Shown here: positions 18,372-26,345 of the stretch, piece after piece | How positions within the stretch are numbered: position 1 is the first letter of the stretch | How the letters are laid out: every line of letters starts with the position of its first letter | Assembly (NCBI GenBank): GCA_023415775.1 | Contig: JAEZJM010000025.1 | Location: forward strand, 240,558-304,557 | DNA: 64,000 nt | Reading direction: 5' to 3' | From: Bacillota bacterium | Lineage (GTDB): Bacteria; Bacillota; Negativicutes; Sporomusales; UBA7701 | Notes under the pieces: generated by a model | What the model was told of the DNA's origin: nothing | Databases searched by the model: none | Seen by the model: the letters and a program-made list of their open reading frames with translations, nothing else | Translations under genes and position numbers: made by a program

Positions 18372-19400
18372 CTATCTCGCTTTGGCAATGATCTCATCAA
18401 ATCTGGCGAGATTGCCCCAACTAGTTACCTCCTTCCTCGCTTCCGCTTCTTTCACCAGTTCGACAACTTTGTCGTTGAACGGCGTAGCTATGCCGCATTC
18501 CCGGCCGCCGCGGCTTACGACGCCGTTGATATAATCGATCTCGGACGGTTTCCCTTTCTCCAGGTCTTGGAGCATACTGGCTTTATTGTTGTGGCGGCCC
18601 CAGACTCTCCGGTAAAGAGCCATCTTGCCGGGGATATCGTCCTTGCTGCCCAGCTCAAGAGACTCCAGGTTCTCCCCCTGCATCTCCACCATGCGGTAAC
18701 CCTTGGCATGGCATACCTTGATAACCTCATCGGCGATATGAGAGATGCAGATCATCGCTTTCGGGTCTTCCAGCACCGGCCGGAAAGAAACGCCAAGCGA
18801 AGCCGACATGCCGCTGAAGGTCGAATTCATCAAAAGCTTGGTCCAGCGGATCCCCATCAGATTGGTCAGTATCGTCGTTCCGCCGGCCGCGCCAAGGATT
18901 TCTTTTACCTTTTCCAGCCGCGGCCTGACGACGCCGTCCATCTCACCGATCTCAAAAGCGAATTTCTCGATAGCCTCCATGCTCGACGTAAGCTCGGACA
19001 CGCCGGGCCTCAGCCACGTGGCCCCGAAGCCCACCGCGCCGCCGATGGTTCTTTCCTTGCCCACATACGACGCCACCGATTCTTCGGGAATGCCGTTCTG
19101 TAACGTGCATACGATGCTGTCTTTGTGAAGGAAGGGGAGCAATTTGGTTAACGCGACTTCGTTTGCCGTTTGTTTTGTCAAAACAAACACCAGATCATAC
19201 TGACCGGTCATCTGGTCCGGAGTAAGCGCCGAAACCTTCTGATGCATGTTAAGGTTGCCGGTTACCGTGGCGCCGTTCGCGTTGAGGGCGTCGACATTCT
19301 CCTTGAAAGAGTCGATCAGATCAACCTGCTTCCCATTGGCGGTCATGCGAGCGCCGATGATAATGCCGAGCGCCCCCGCGCCCAAAATAGCAGTACGCAT
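18372..19400 (-). CDS. Ketopantoate-reductase-family dehydrogenase (ApbA/PanE-like)
   Basis: 342-aa NAD(P)-dependent 2-dehydropantoate 2-reductase family protein. The Rossmann motif GAGALG is at residues 7-12. VFVLTKQTANEVAL near 75 and LQNGIPEE near 102 match the family, with the C-terminal helical domain from about 190. Canonical PanE makes pantoate for CoA, but this copy lies inside a catabolic gene set, so it more likely oxidises an imported hydroxy acid to a keto acid for the neighbouring cleavage enzyme; that is inference. The ATG follows GGAGGGATTATT. Its stop is 27 bp before the permease start. Confidence 0.88.
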   Translation of the reverse strand: MRTAILGAGALGIIIGARMTANGKQVDLIDSFKENVDALNANGATVTGNLNMHQKVSALTPDQMTGQYDLVFVLTKQTANEVALTKLLPFLHKDSIVCTLQNGIPEESVASYVGKERTIGGAVGFGATWLRPGVSELTSSMEAIEKFAFEIGEMDGVVRPRLEKVKEILGAAGGTTILTNLMGIRWTKLLMNSTFSGMSASLGVSFRPVLEDPKAMICISHIADEVIKVCHAKGYRMVEMQGENLESLELGSKDDIPGKMALYRRVWGRHNNKASMLQDLEKGKPSEIDYINGVVSRGGRECGIATPFNDKVVELVKEAEARKEVTSWGNLARFDEIIAKAR

Positions 19401-19421
19401 AATAATCCCTCCAGCTGTATT

Positions 19422-20351
19422 CTAAAAATTGACCTTGTCATTCCCCTTGAGAGCGAGTATCTCACGCGCTTCGTCGGCGGTAGCTATCTCCAGCCCGAGT
19501 CGCTCGGCGATCTCTTTGATCTGTACGACCTGTTCGCCGCTGGACTTCGCGAGCACCCCGGGTTTAAGATAAACATTGTCCTCCAGGCCGACCCTGGCAT
19601 TACCGCCCATACACAGCGCAGCGGTCACGAGCGGAAACTGGGCCTTGCCGGCGGCAGCGCACGACCAGACGAAATCGCCGATTTGTTCACGGGCCGTTCT
19701 GACGAGATAAGCCAAATTCTCGACTGTAGCCGGAATCCCGCCGAGTATGCCCATTACAAACTGCATGTAGATCGGTTTTTTCACCAGCCCCTTATTATAG
19801 AAATAGGCGATATTGTTGATCATACCCACGTCGTAGACCTCGAACTCGGGTCGGATGTCGTACTTGTTCATCGTCTCGATGTAATACTCCATTCCGGCAA
19901 AGGTATTCGAGAAAATCAGATCATAGGTCCCTTGCAGATAAGGTACCTCCCAGTCATACTTCGGGTTCTTCAGCTTCCCAGCGAGATCGGCGAATACGAA
20001 GTTGACCGACCCTGCATTGCACGAAGCCAGCTCCGGCTTGAGTTCCACTGCCGGCGCCAGTCGCTGCTCCTTTGACATCAGCAGCGAGCCGCCGGTCGTA
20101 ACGCAGACCACGGCGTTGCACTGTTTTTTTATCGAAGAAACGATATGCTTCATGATTTCGATATCGGGAGTAGGCTTGCAATCCTCGGGATTGCGGGCAT
20201 GAACATGGACCACCGCCGCACCGGCCTCATGAGCTTTGACGGCATCGGCAATGATTTGTTCCGGCGTGGCCGGGAAATAGGGACTCAGGCTAGGGGTATG
20301 GGTCGCCCCCGTAACCGCAGCGGTGATGATGATTTTCTGTGATTTAGCCAT
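19422..20351 (-). CDS. Beta-keto acid cleavage enzyme (BKACE, DUF849 family)
   Basis: 309-aa zinc enzyme of the family that includes 3-keto-5-aminohexanoate cleavage enzyme. Known members condense a beta-keto acid with acetyl-CoA and split it into acetoacetate and a new CoA ester. Visible zinc ligands are H49 and H51 in VVHVHAR, and the C-terminal GGNARVGLEDN carries the catalytic-region acid. The start ATG follows GGAGGAATCC. It is first in the minus-strand set (cleavage enzyme, dehydrogenase, permease, CoA transferase), which sits behind a predicted sigma-54 promoter. The keto-acid substrate cannot be told from sequence. Confidence 0.93.
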   Translation of the reverse strand: MAKSQKIIITAAVTGATHTPSLSPYFPATPEQIIADAVKAHEAGAAVVHVHARNPEDCKPTPDIEIMKHIVSSIKKQCNAVVCVTTGGSLLMSKEQRLAPAVELKPELASCNAGSVNFVFADLAGKLKNPKYDWEVPYLQGTYDLIFSNTFAGMEYYIETMNKYDIRPEFEVYDVGMINNIAYFYNKGLVKKPIYMQFVMGILGGIPATVENLAYLVRTAREQIGDFVWSCAAAGKAQFPLVTAALCMGGNARVGLEDNVYLKPGVLAKSSGEQVVQIKEIAERLGLEIATADEAREILALKGNDKVNF

Positions 20352-20455
20352 CTGGATTCCTCCATCTTCTGATTATTACGCCTGCTCACCCGCGAAACGC
20401 CGCCGGCGCCATTGACTGGCGACCCTCTCCGCTGGGTCTGCATGCCCCACTATAA

Positions 20456-20471
20456 AGCACAAGGCGTGCCA
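20456..20471 (-). promoter_or_regulatory. Predicted sigma-54 (RpoN) promoter
   Basis: Minus-strand TGGCACGCCTTGTGCT matches the -24/-12 consensus (TGGCACG, 4 nt, TTGCW), with the -24 GG and -12 GC present at the correct 10-bp spacing; only the first T of TTGC differs. Transcription would begin near 20445, about 95 nt before the cleavage-enzyme start. The sigma-54 activator gene lies immediately upstream. Confidence 0.8.
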
Positions 20472-20639
20472 TCTTTAATTTATGTAAACTTCATGACTGC
20501 TTCGCGTACCGGACCTGACTGCTCAATTTAAAGCTCAGACTATTAACGGCAAGGCAATGAGCACTTTCCGCCAGGTCGAGAATTAAACTGATTTTACCAA
20601 TAATTAGTTGACAGCGAATGTAACTGATAGCCGCTCAAA

Positions 20640-20760
20640 GTGTAAGCAATAGATGACACAAAAACTTTGTGAATATTAAAAAACTTGCCATCCGCCCCGC
20701 ACGGCAATAAAAAGAGAAACAGTGTAAGTTGTCGCTTACACTGTTTCTCTATACTTACAC
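20640..20760. promoter_or_regulatory. Cluster of GTGTAAG sites, candidate enhancer for the activator
   Basis: GTGTAAG occurs at 20640-20646 and 20722-20728, and its complement CTTACAC at 20735-20741 and 20754-20760. The middle two form an inverted repeat. The cluster lies 170-300 bp upstream of the sigma-54 promoter, the usual distance for an upstream activating sequence. Site function is inferred. Confidence 0.45.
20713..20750 (-). terminator. Terminator of the sigma-54 activator gene
   Basis: A perfect 16-bp stem (arm GAGAAACAGTGTAAG plus one A-T pair, 6-nt loop) followed on the minus strand by TTTTTA, 20 bp after the activator stop codon. Confidence 0.85.
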
Positions 20761-20770
20761 TATATTACCG

Positions 20771-22117
20771 TTAGCTTATTCCCAGCCGGCGCATTTTTTG
20801 ATACAACAATGGCCTGGCGATATCGAGCAGCTCCGCGGCTTTCTTTTTATTTCCCTGCGTAGCGCGCAAGGCGTTAAGGATCATTTCCTTTTCGGTGGCC
20901 GCCTTCGCTTCCTGAATACCGCGCCCGGCTATCGCATGGCCCTGATTCTCTATCTTCGGCACCAGCCACGCGAAGTGCTTCGCTTCGAGAAAATTGCTAT
21001 TACATTGATTGATCGCTCTTTCCACTGCATGTTCCAGCTCCCGGATATTTCCCGGCCAATCGTAATTCATAATTAGTCCGAGGGCCTCCGGGGCCACGGA
21101 CACCGCCCCTAATCCCGCCTGGTCCCCGTATTTTTCCGCGAACTTTTGCACGAAAAGTGGAATATCCACTTTTCTCTCGCGCAGGGGCGGCAGCTTGATC
21201 GGAATAACGTTTAACCGGAAAAACAAATCCGAACGAAAAGTTCCCCGCTTAACCATCTCTTCCAGACTGTCGTTAGTAGCCGCTACGATCCGGACATCGA
21301 CGGGTATGGAATCAGAGCCGCCCACCCGTTCGATTTCCTTCTCCTGCAGCACCCGCAGCAGCTTCGCCTGGGCCGCCGGCGACAGCTGACTTATCTCATC
21401 CAAAAACAGCGTACCCTTGTCGGCCTGTTCGAACTTACCCTTTTTCCCCGATTTCCGCGCCCCGGTGAAAGCCCCTTCCTCATAGCCGAACAGCTCCGAT
21501 TCGACAAGCTCTTGGGGGATGGCCGCGCAATTGAGCTTGACAAAGGGGTAATAGGCGCGGTGGCTTTCCTGGTGCAATGCATGGGCCACCAACTCCTTGC
21601 CGGTCCCTGTCTCCCCCTGGATCAGCACGGTGGAATTCGCGGACGCCGCCTTGAATATCGCCGCGCGGATCTCCTTCACAGCGTTGCTGGAACCGATGAT
21701 ATCGGCCAGAGAATAACGCACCCCGGAATATTTCTTGACCTTTTCCTTATAGTAGTCAAGCTGGCTTTGCAGTTCCCTGATAGATTCAAAAAGCTTTTCG
21801 GCGACTTCAAACACCTGAAAAGACATGGCGCCGATAAGGACTCCGTCCTTCACCAGCGGAATCCGGTTGACGATCAAAGGTTTTCCTTGATGGTAGAATA
21901 CATCTCCCAATATCGGCTTACCTGATTCAACAACCAGGGGCAGTTTGCTTGTCGGCACAACATCCTTGACGTTGCACCCTACGACCGCTTCCGGGTCCAA
22001 ACCCCTGGACCGCGCATACTTCTCTTCCATAAACACAACGCGGGATAAATGATCAACAACTACCAACCCCCACATATGCGCGAAAACCTGTTTCATAATC
22101 TCGCTATGTTTGGCCAA
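20771..22117 (-). CDS. Sigma-54-dependent activator with PAS sensor
   Basis: 448-aa enhancer-binding protein. A PAS domain covers about residues 8-100, a coiled linker 105-130 and the AAA+ domain 135-375 with Walker A GETGTGKE at 168-175, GAFTGA at 215-220 (contacts sigma-54) and Walker B GTLFLDE at 235-241. A Fis-type helix-turn-helix (NKKKAAELLDIARPLLYQKM) ends the protein. The TTG start lies 8 nt after AGGAGG; an ATG in another frame is closer but stops after five codons. There is no receiver domain, so the signal is likely a small molecule bound by PAS. It is expected to activate the adjacent keto-acid operon. Confidence 0.95.
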   Translation of the reverse strand: MAKHSEIMKQVFAHMWGLVVVDHLSRVVFMEEKYARSRGLDPEAVVGCNVKDVVPTSKLPLVVESGKPILGDVFYHQGKPLIVNRIPLVKDGVLIGAMSFQVFEVAEKLFESIRELQSQLDYYKEKVKKYSGVRYSLADIIGSSNAVKEIRAAIFKAASANSTVLIQGETGTGKELVAHALHQESHRAYYPFVKLNCAAIPQELVESELFGYEEGAFTGARKSGKKGKFEQADKGTLFLDEISQLSPAAQAKLLRVLQEKEIERVGGSDSIPVDVRIVAATNDSLEEMVKRGTFRSDLFFRLNVIPIKLPPLRERKVDIPLFVQKFAEKYGDQAGLGAVSVAPEALGLIMNYDWPGNIRELEHAVERAINQCNSNFLEAKHFAWLVPKIENQGHAIAGRGIQEAKAATEKEMILNALRATQGNKKKAAELLDIARPLLYQKMRRLGIS

Positions 22118-22554
22118 CCATAACCCCTCCTCTCAATGCCAACTCCAAGGCTCGGGAATCGCCAAACGCCGATTAGGCGGATCAATTATTCACCAGTTAT
22201 GATTGTAACTACACGCCAACAAAAACGGTCAAATCAACAAATTTACCCCGTTTCGCAGCTACCCAGCCTCAGCGGCGAAGCAGTCGATCTGCCGCAAGAC
22301 ATAACCCTTTTTCGATTATACCTTTTTCCGGCGAAATCGAAAAGAGCATACACTTGTCGGCTAAATGGCAACCGAACGTCCTCGGCCGCGCCGCCGCCGG
22401 CTCGTCGAGAAATGACTGCCGTTACCCTAACGTGGTGGAAAAATGTACTATTTGCCATCCTTAACCGCATATTTACTTATTTTTCACAAATTACTCGCGA
22501 ACTTGCATTATAATAAAGAATGGGAGTTTATTATTATAGCGAAGGTGATTTAAA
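22118..22554. other. Divergent control region between activator gene and speD
   Basis: About 436 bp with no supported gene. A TATAAT box at 22509-22514 could serve speD, but no well-spaced -35 was found (the nearest, TTCACA, is 20 bp away). The speD ribosome site is GAAGGTGA at 22541-22548. Small GC-rich repeats near 22165 were not interpretable. Confidence 0.4.
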
Positions 22555-23370
22555 TTGGAGATTAAAGCGCTTAAAAAACTGCAGTTATACGGGTTTAACA
22601 ACCTTACGAAAACCCTCAGCTTTAACATGTACGACATTTGTTACGCCAAAAGCGTACATCACCGCAACGAATATATCGCCTATATCGACGAGGAATACAA
22701 CGCCGAAAGACTGACGGCCATCCTGACCGAAGTGGCCGACATAATAGGGGCGAATATCCTCAATATCGCCCGCCAGGACTACGAGCCGCAGGGCGCCAGC
22801 GTGACTATGCTCATTTCCGAAGGCAAGAACGACCCCGACGCAGCCGACGAAGAAAACTCGCAAGAAACTATGGCTGGGGGTGAAGACATAGCAGCTCATC
22901 TCGACAAAAGCCATATTACTGTCCACACCTACCCGGAAAGCCACCCCGACAAAGGCATCAGCACTTTCCGGGCGGACATCGACGTTTCCACCTGCGGCGA
23001 AATTTCCCCTCTCAAGGCCCTCAACCACCTAATTAGCTGCTTCAGCTCCGATATAGTAATCGCCGACTACCGGGTAAGAGGCTTCACCAGAGACATAAAC
23101 GGCAAAAAGTTCTTTATCGACCATAAAATCAACTCCATCCAGAACTACATCGCCAAAGAAACCCGCGACCTTTATCAAATGATTGACGTTAATGTATACC
23201 AGGAAAACATCTTCCACACAAAAATGCTCCTGAAAGAATTCGATCTGGACAACTATCTGTTTGGAACCGCCAAAAAAGAACTGCTGCCCGGCGAAAAAAA
23301 GAAAATCAAGCAGCGCTTGAAAAAGGAAATGACCGAAATATTCTACGGCAAAAATATCCCGAAAGTATGA
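22555..23370 (+). CDS. speD: S-adenosylmethionine decarboxylase proenzyme, class 1A
   Basis: 271-aa proenzyme of the E. coli type (264 aa there), needed for spermidine synthesis. It self-cleaves to form a pyruvoyl group: the predicted cleavage serine is S119 in HLDKSHITVHTYPE. Further family segments are FRADIDVSTCGEISPL near 140 and DYRVRGFTRDINGKK near 178. The start is TTG 7 nt after GAAGGTGA. It is a single-gene unit with its own hairpin terminator; no speE is seen in the window. Confidence 0.95.
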   Translation: MEIKALKKLQLYGFNNLTKTLSFNMYDICYAKSVHHRNEYIAYIDEEYNAERLTAILTEVADIIGANILNIARQDYEPQGASVTMLISEGKNDPDAADEENSQETMAGGEDIAAHLDKSHITVHTYPESHPDKGISTFRADIDVSTCGEISPLKALNHLISCFSSDIVIADYRVRGFTRDINGKKFFIDHKINSIQNYIAKETRDLYQMIDVNVYQENIFHTKMLLKEFDLDNYLFGTAKKELLPGEKKKIKQRLKKEMTEIFYGKNIPKV

Positions 23371-23386
23371 TACCGATACCCCAAAA

Positions 23387-23428
23387 TTTAAACCATGAGT
23401 TTGCCGCAAAGGCAACTCATGGTTTAAA
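23387..23428. terminator. Hairpin between convergent speD and selenoprotein genes
   Basis: Stem of 18 bp with one bulged T (TTTAAACCATGAGTTTGCC against GGCAACTCATGGTTTAAA, 5-nt loop). The A/T-rich ends of the stem could act in both directions; there is no free T-run. Confidence 0.7.
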
Positions 23429-23453
23429 TCACATTATCCAAGCAAGCCTTTCT

Positions 23454-23765
23454 CTACAATAGCGCTGACTTTTCACCGGTTGCCACTAGAGACTTAACAA
23501 ATAACAATTTTTCGACCTTCACCGTAATTTTGCCGAACAAGCCTGCCAAGCTTGGCTGATAATAGACGCAAACACCATCAAGTTCCGTCTGATTGTAACT
23601 CTCCGGTTTTTCAGGTTTACCCAGCCGCACGGACGGGTAGCGGGGCGTCCCGCAATTGCCGCCGCCTCAGACTCCGCCGGCCCATTCCCGCACATCGAGA
23701 GCAATGACTTTCTCGGCCTTAGTGAATATATAATCTTGCGCCGGTTGGTCAATCACGATCTCCAT
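23454..23765 (-). CDS. Probable HesB-like (CC/Se motif) selenoprotein with in-frame TGA
   Basis: A 103-codon frame from ATG 23765 to TAG 23454 is interrupted only by TGA at codon 33 (23667-23669). Both sides form one protein: MEIVIDQPAQDYIFTKAEKV before it, and after it ...GGGNCG, PSVRLGKPEKPESYNQ, ELDGVCVYY and LLFVKSLVATGE. This layout matches the small HesB-related (seleno)protein family, in which Cys or Sec occupies this position. A hairpin GCGGG-ACGC-CCCGC begins 14 nt after the TGA (23640-23653), where a bacterial SECIS would lie. It starts 21 bp after msrAB in the same direction, hence likely one operon. The family's role is not firmly known; iron-sulfur or redox chemistry is suggested by HesB similarity. 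If Sec is not inserted this would be a pseudogene. Confidence 0.72.
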
Positions 23766-23786
23766 ACATCTTCCGCCCTCCCGCCA

Positions 23787-24857
23787 TTATTTCACAAAAG
23801 GAATAAATTCCTCATATCCTTCCGCGGCCATTTTCTCGAGCGGTATAAATCTCAGCGAAGCGCTGTTCATGCAATACCGCCGGCCACCCCGGTCTTGGGG
23901 TCCGTCAGGGAAGACGTGTCCCAGATGGCTGTCGCCGTATTTACTGCGGACCTCGGTACGCTCCATTAAGAGGCTTCTATCCGTCTTGGTCGTAATAGCA
24001 TCGGCAACAATCGGTCTTGTAAAGCTCGGCCACCCGGTTCCTGAATCGTACTTGTCCCGGGAACTGAACAGCGGTTCGCCGGTCACAACATCGACATATA
24101 TACCTTTTTCATGGTTGTTCCAATACTCGTTGGCAAATGGCGGCTCCGTCCCGCAGGACTGGGTGACCCGATATTGCGTGCTGGTTAGCTTCTCGCTTAT
24201 TTCTTTCTGGCTCGGCTTGGCATATGTCCTGCGAGCCTCCGCCGCTTTATCGGCGGGGACGGCGGCAGATTCTACCGGCGCGTTCGCCTTGGCCATAGGG
24301 TCGTTAGCCAGGCTGGAAAGGTCAATGTGGCAATATCCGTGGGGATTTTTATCGAGATATTTCTGGTGATATTCTTCGGCCGCGCAATAGTTACGAAGTG
24401 GCAACACTTCCGTAGCTATCGCCGCGGTATATTTTTTCCGCTCTTGGGCGATTACCTGATCGATTATTGCCTTATCGGCGGCATCCTTGTAGTAAATGCC
24501 GCTACGATACTGACTGCCCCAGTCATTCCCTTGCCTGTTTACAGAAGTTGGGTCAACCACCTTAAAAAAGTACGTCAAAAGAGTGGCCAGATCGATCTGC
24601 TTGGGATCATACTGCACATAGACCGTCTCCGCGTGACCGGTGTTGCCGCCGCAAACCTGTTCATAGCTTGGGTTTTCCGTATTCCCGTTCGCATAACCGA
24701 CGTTCGTGTGGACAACCCCTTTAAGCTTATCCAGATACGCCTCCAGCCCCCAAAAACAGCCCCCGGCAAGCCATATCTCCCGTCTGCTCTCATCAACCGG
24801 CGGTCTAATCTGTCTGCTGCTTGTTTCCCCGTTGCCTTTGAAGTCTTCCCTGCCCAT
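23787..24857 (-). CDS. msrAB: Bifunctional methionine sulfoxide reductase MsrA-MsrB
   Basis: 356-aa fusion that repairs both S- and R-methionine sulfoxide. MsrA is about residues 25-190, with catalytic C34 in GGCFWG. MsrB is about 210-350, with SGTGWPSF and catalytic C329 in RYCMNSASLRF. The paired CxxC zinc sites of many MsrB proteins are absent, as in many fusions. The start at 24857 (MGREDFKG) follows AAAGGAGG by 7 nt; the longer frame begins eight codons earlier without a site. There is no signal peptide, so it is cytoplasmic. It is followed 21 bp later by the probable selenoprotein gene, suggesting a shared oxidative-stress role. Confidence 0.96.
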   Translation of the reverse strand: MGREDFKGNGETSSRQIRPPVDESRREIWLAGGCFWGLEAYLDKLKGVVHTNVGYANGNTENPSYEQVCGGNTGHAETVYVQYDPKQIDLATLLTYFFKVVDPTSVNRQGNDWGSQYRSGIYYKDAADKAIIDQVIAQERKKYTAAIATEVLPLRNYCAAEEYHQKYLDKNPHGYCHIDLSSLANDPMAKANAPVESAAVPADKAAEARRTYAKPSQKEISEKLTSTQYRVTQSCGTEPPFANEYWNNHEKGIYVDVVTGEPLFSSRDKYDSGTGWPSFTRPIVADAITTKTDRSLLMERTEVRSKYGDSHLGHVFPDGPQDRGGRRYCMNSASLRFIPLEKMAAEGYEEFIPFVK

Positions 24858-24953
24858 TGCCACCCCTCCTTTGATTATCATTATTTATTAGTTTATCCCG
24901 GTTCTATTGTAACATATTTAAAAATCTCACCGGGATAAGCCCCCACAAACAAC

Positions 24954-24979
24954 AAAAAAAACCGCGTACTGCGCGGGTT
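24954..24979 (-). terminator. Terminator-like hairpin upstream of msrAB
   Basis: A GC-rich 6-bp stem with one bulge (ACCGCG against CGCGGGT), followed on the minus strand by seven to eight T. No minus-strand gene precedes it, since the next gene upstream points the other way. It therefore lies in the presumed msrAB leader, where it could act as an attenuator. Confidence 0.55.
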
Positions 24980-25036
24980 ATCGGCTTTACTCACCGATAT
25001 TTTCCTTGTTCAAATATGCCTTTCATCGGGAATTCG

Positions 25037-25064
25037 GCAGGTTTTTCGGGAAAATTGACGAAAA
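25037..25064 (+). repeat. 28-nt intergenic element, copy A
   Basis: GCAGGTTTTT, then CGGG, then AAAATTGACGAAAA. The same 28-nt layout without gaps recurs at 37807-37834 and 51239-51266. This copy lies 93 bp before the beta-barrel gene at 25158. A weak hairpin (GGATA...TATCC) follows at 25065. Confidence 0.7.
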
Positions 25065-25157
25065 CGGATAGGTTATCCATTTTAGCAGCATCAGCAAACC
25101 ACTGCACGCAGCGCTAAAAGAAGAAAGACCGGTCGAAATAATCCGGATGGGGAAAAA

Positions 25158-26285
25158 ATGTTTAAAAACCTTAATATCATCTGCTTTGTGCTGATCAGCC
25201 TGGCTCTAATCGGCAGTCCGGTTGCTCAGCCAGCTTTTGCGAGTGGCGAGCCACCGCTTTCCCGCGAGCTGCATATATCGGGCCTCTATGTCGTTGATTT
25301 CCGGCTAATTGACGCATCGCCAGACCGGGTCGAATTCTTTAAAAACCAGAAAGCCGTATATGTCAGAAACAAGACCGACTTCAACGAAACCCTTTGGCTT
25401 AATATGAATATGCAGCTTGACAAAAGCTGGACCGCTTATGCGCGAATTACGCAAAACTTTGCCCAGCATCCTAATATTTTCTCCGCCGACCAGTCCAGGT
25501 ATATCAAGGGCGGCGACAAATTGGTCGCATACCTGGATATGTATGGCCTATCGTACGCAAATGGCGCAACGCGCGTAAAGATTGGCCGCCAGGATCTGAA
25601 ACTCGGTCCCTTGGGGATGTTGGCCGACACCACCCGTACTGTTGGCGATTCGAATGTATACGGTGTCAGCTTGTCAACAAAACAAGGGAAAATGACATAC
25701 AACGGTTCATATGTCAGCCAAATCGACAACAATACCCCCAGAAACTATAAAAATAAGATATGGTCCGTGGGCGCTTCTTACGCGGCTGGACAAAAGGTGA
25801 CTGTCGGCGCCTACTACGCATATAAAATCAATGCCGACGCGGCCCTTAACTGGGGTTCTAAAACCGCCAACTACGCCGAAGTGAACCTTAATTACAAAAA
25901 TATCGTGCCTAATATCAGCTTTTCCTGCGAAGTTGCCTGGACAAAGAACGATCCCTTCGTCAGCGGCCTGCCGGCACAAGTGTTGGCCACCTTTCCGTCC
26001 GGCACGATCAAGTCATATATTTATCAGCTTGCGTACCAAATGGACCGCCAAAATGTCCTGAAAGTCGGGATAGTTTCCATCCCCTTTCTGGCGGGAACCG
26101 GAATGTCCTCCCTTGCCCCCAGGGCACACTTCATCAACCTCCAGCACACTATTAACAAGCAGGAAATGGTGGAAGTATATTATAAGGCCGGCAGATACGA
26201 TTTCCCGTCCGCGCTTTACCAAATCTACGGGCCAGGCCCCTATCCCGAAAGATTCCTGCGCATCACATACTGGCACAAGTTCTGA
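25158..26285 (+). CDS. Outer-membrane beta-barrel protein, porin-like
   Basis: 375-aa exported protein. A signal peptide (about residues 1-29, cleavage after PAFA) is followed by alternating hydrophobic/polar strands with many Tyr, and it ends in ITYWHKF, the terminal aromatic signature of BAM-inserted barrels. The first strand region (ELHISGLYVVDFRL) and repeated VKIGRQDLKLGPLG and TYNGSYVSQI strands are typical of 14-18-strand porins; the exact family was not recognised. It appears monocistronic, between a copy of the 28-nt element and a hairpin terminator. Substrate is unknown. Confidence 0.8.
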   Translation: MFKNLNIICFVLISLALIGSPVAQPAFASGEPPLSRELHISGLYVVDFRLIDASPDRVEFFKNQKAVYVRNKTDFNETLWLNMNMQLDKSWTAYARITQNFAQHPNIFSADQSRYIKGGDKLVAYLDMYGLSYANGATRVKIGRQDLKLGPLGMLADTTRTVGDSNVYGVSLSTKQGKMTYNGSYVSQIDNNTPRNYKNKIWSVGASYAAGQKVTVGAYYAYKINADAALNWGSKTANYAEVNLNYKNIVPNISFSCEVAWTKNDPFVSGLPAQVLATFPSGTIKSYIYQLAYQMDRQNVLKVGIVSIPFLAGTGMSSLAPRAHFINLQHTINKQEMVEVYYKAGRYDFPSALYQIYGPGPYPERFLRITYWHKF

Positions 26286-26318
26286 CCCGCACCCGGAATT
26301 CGCCGCAGGCCCCTGACC

Positions 26319-26345
26319 GTAACCCCTGGCTGACCCAGGGGTTAC
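26319..26345. terminator. Bidirectional hairpin between convergent genes
   Basis: Perfect 11-bp stem GTAACCCCTGG / CCAGGGGTTAC with a 5-nt loop. It lies 33 bp after the barrel gene and overlaps the stop codon of the minus-strand membrane-protein gene. Confidence 0.75.

Noticed and set aside
23519..23752. 77-codon minus-strand frame inside the selenoprotein region
   Set aside because: It is out of frame with the conserved-looking HesB-type translation and has a basic, random-like composition.
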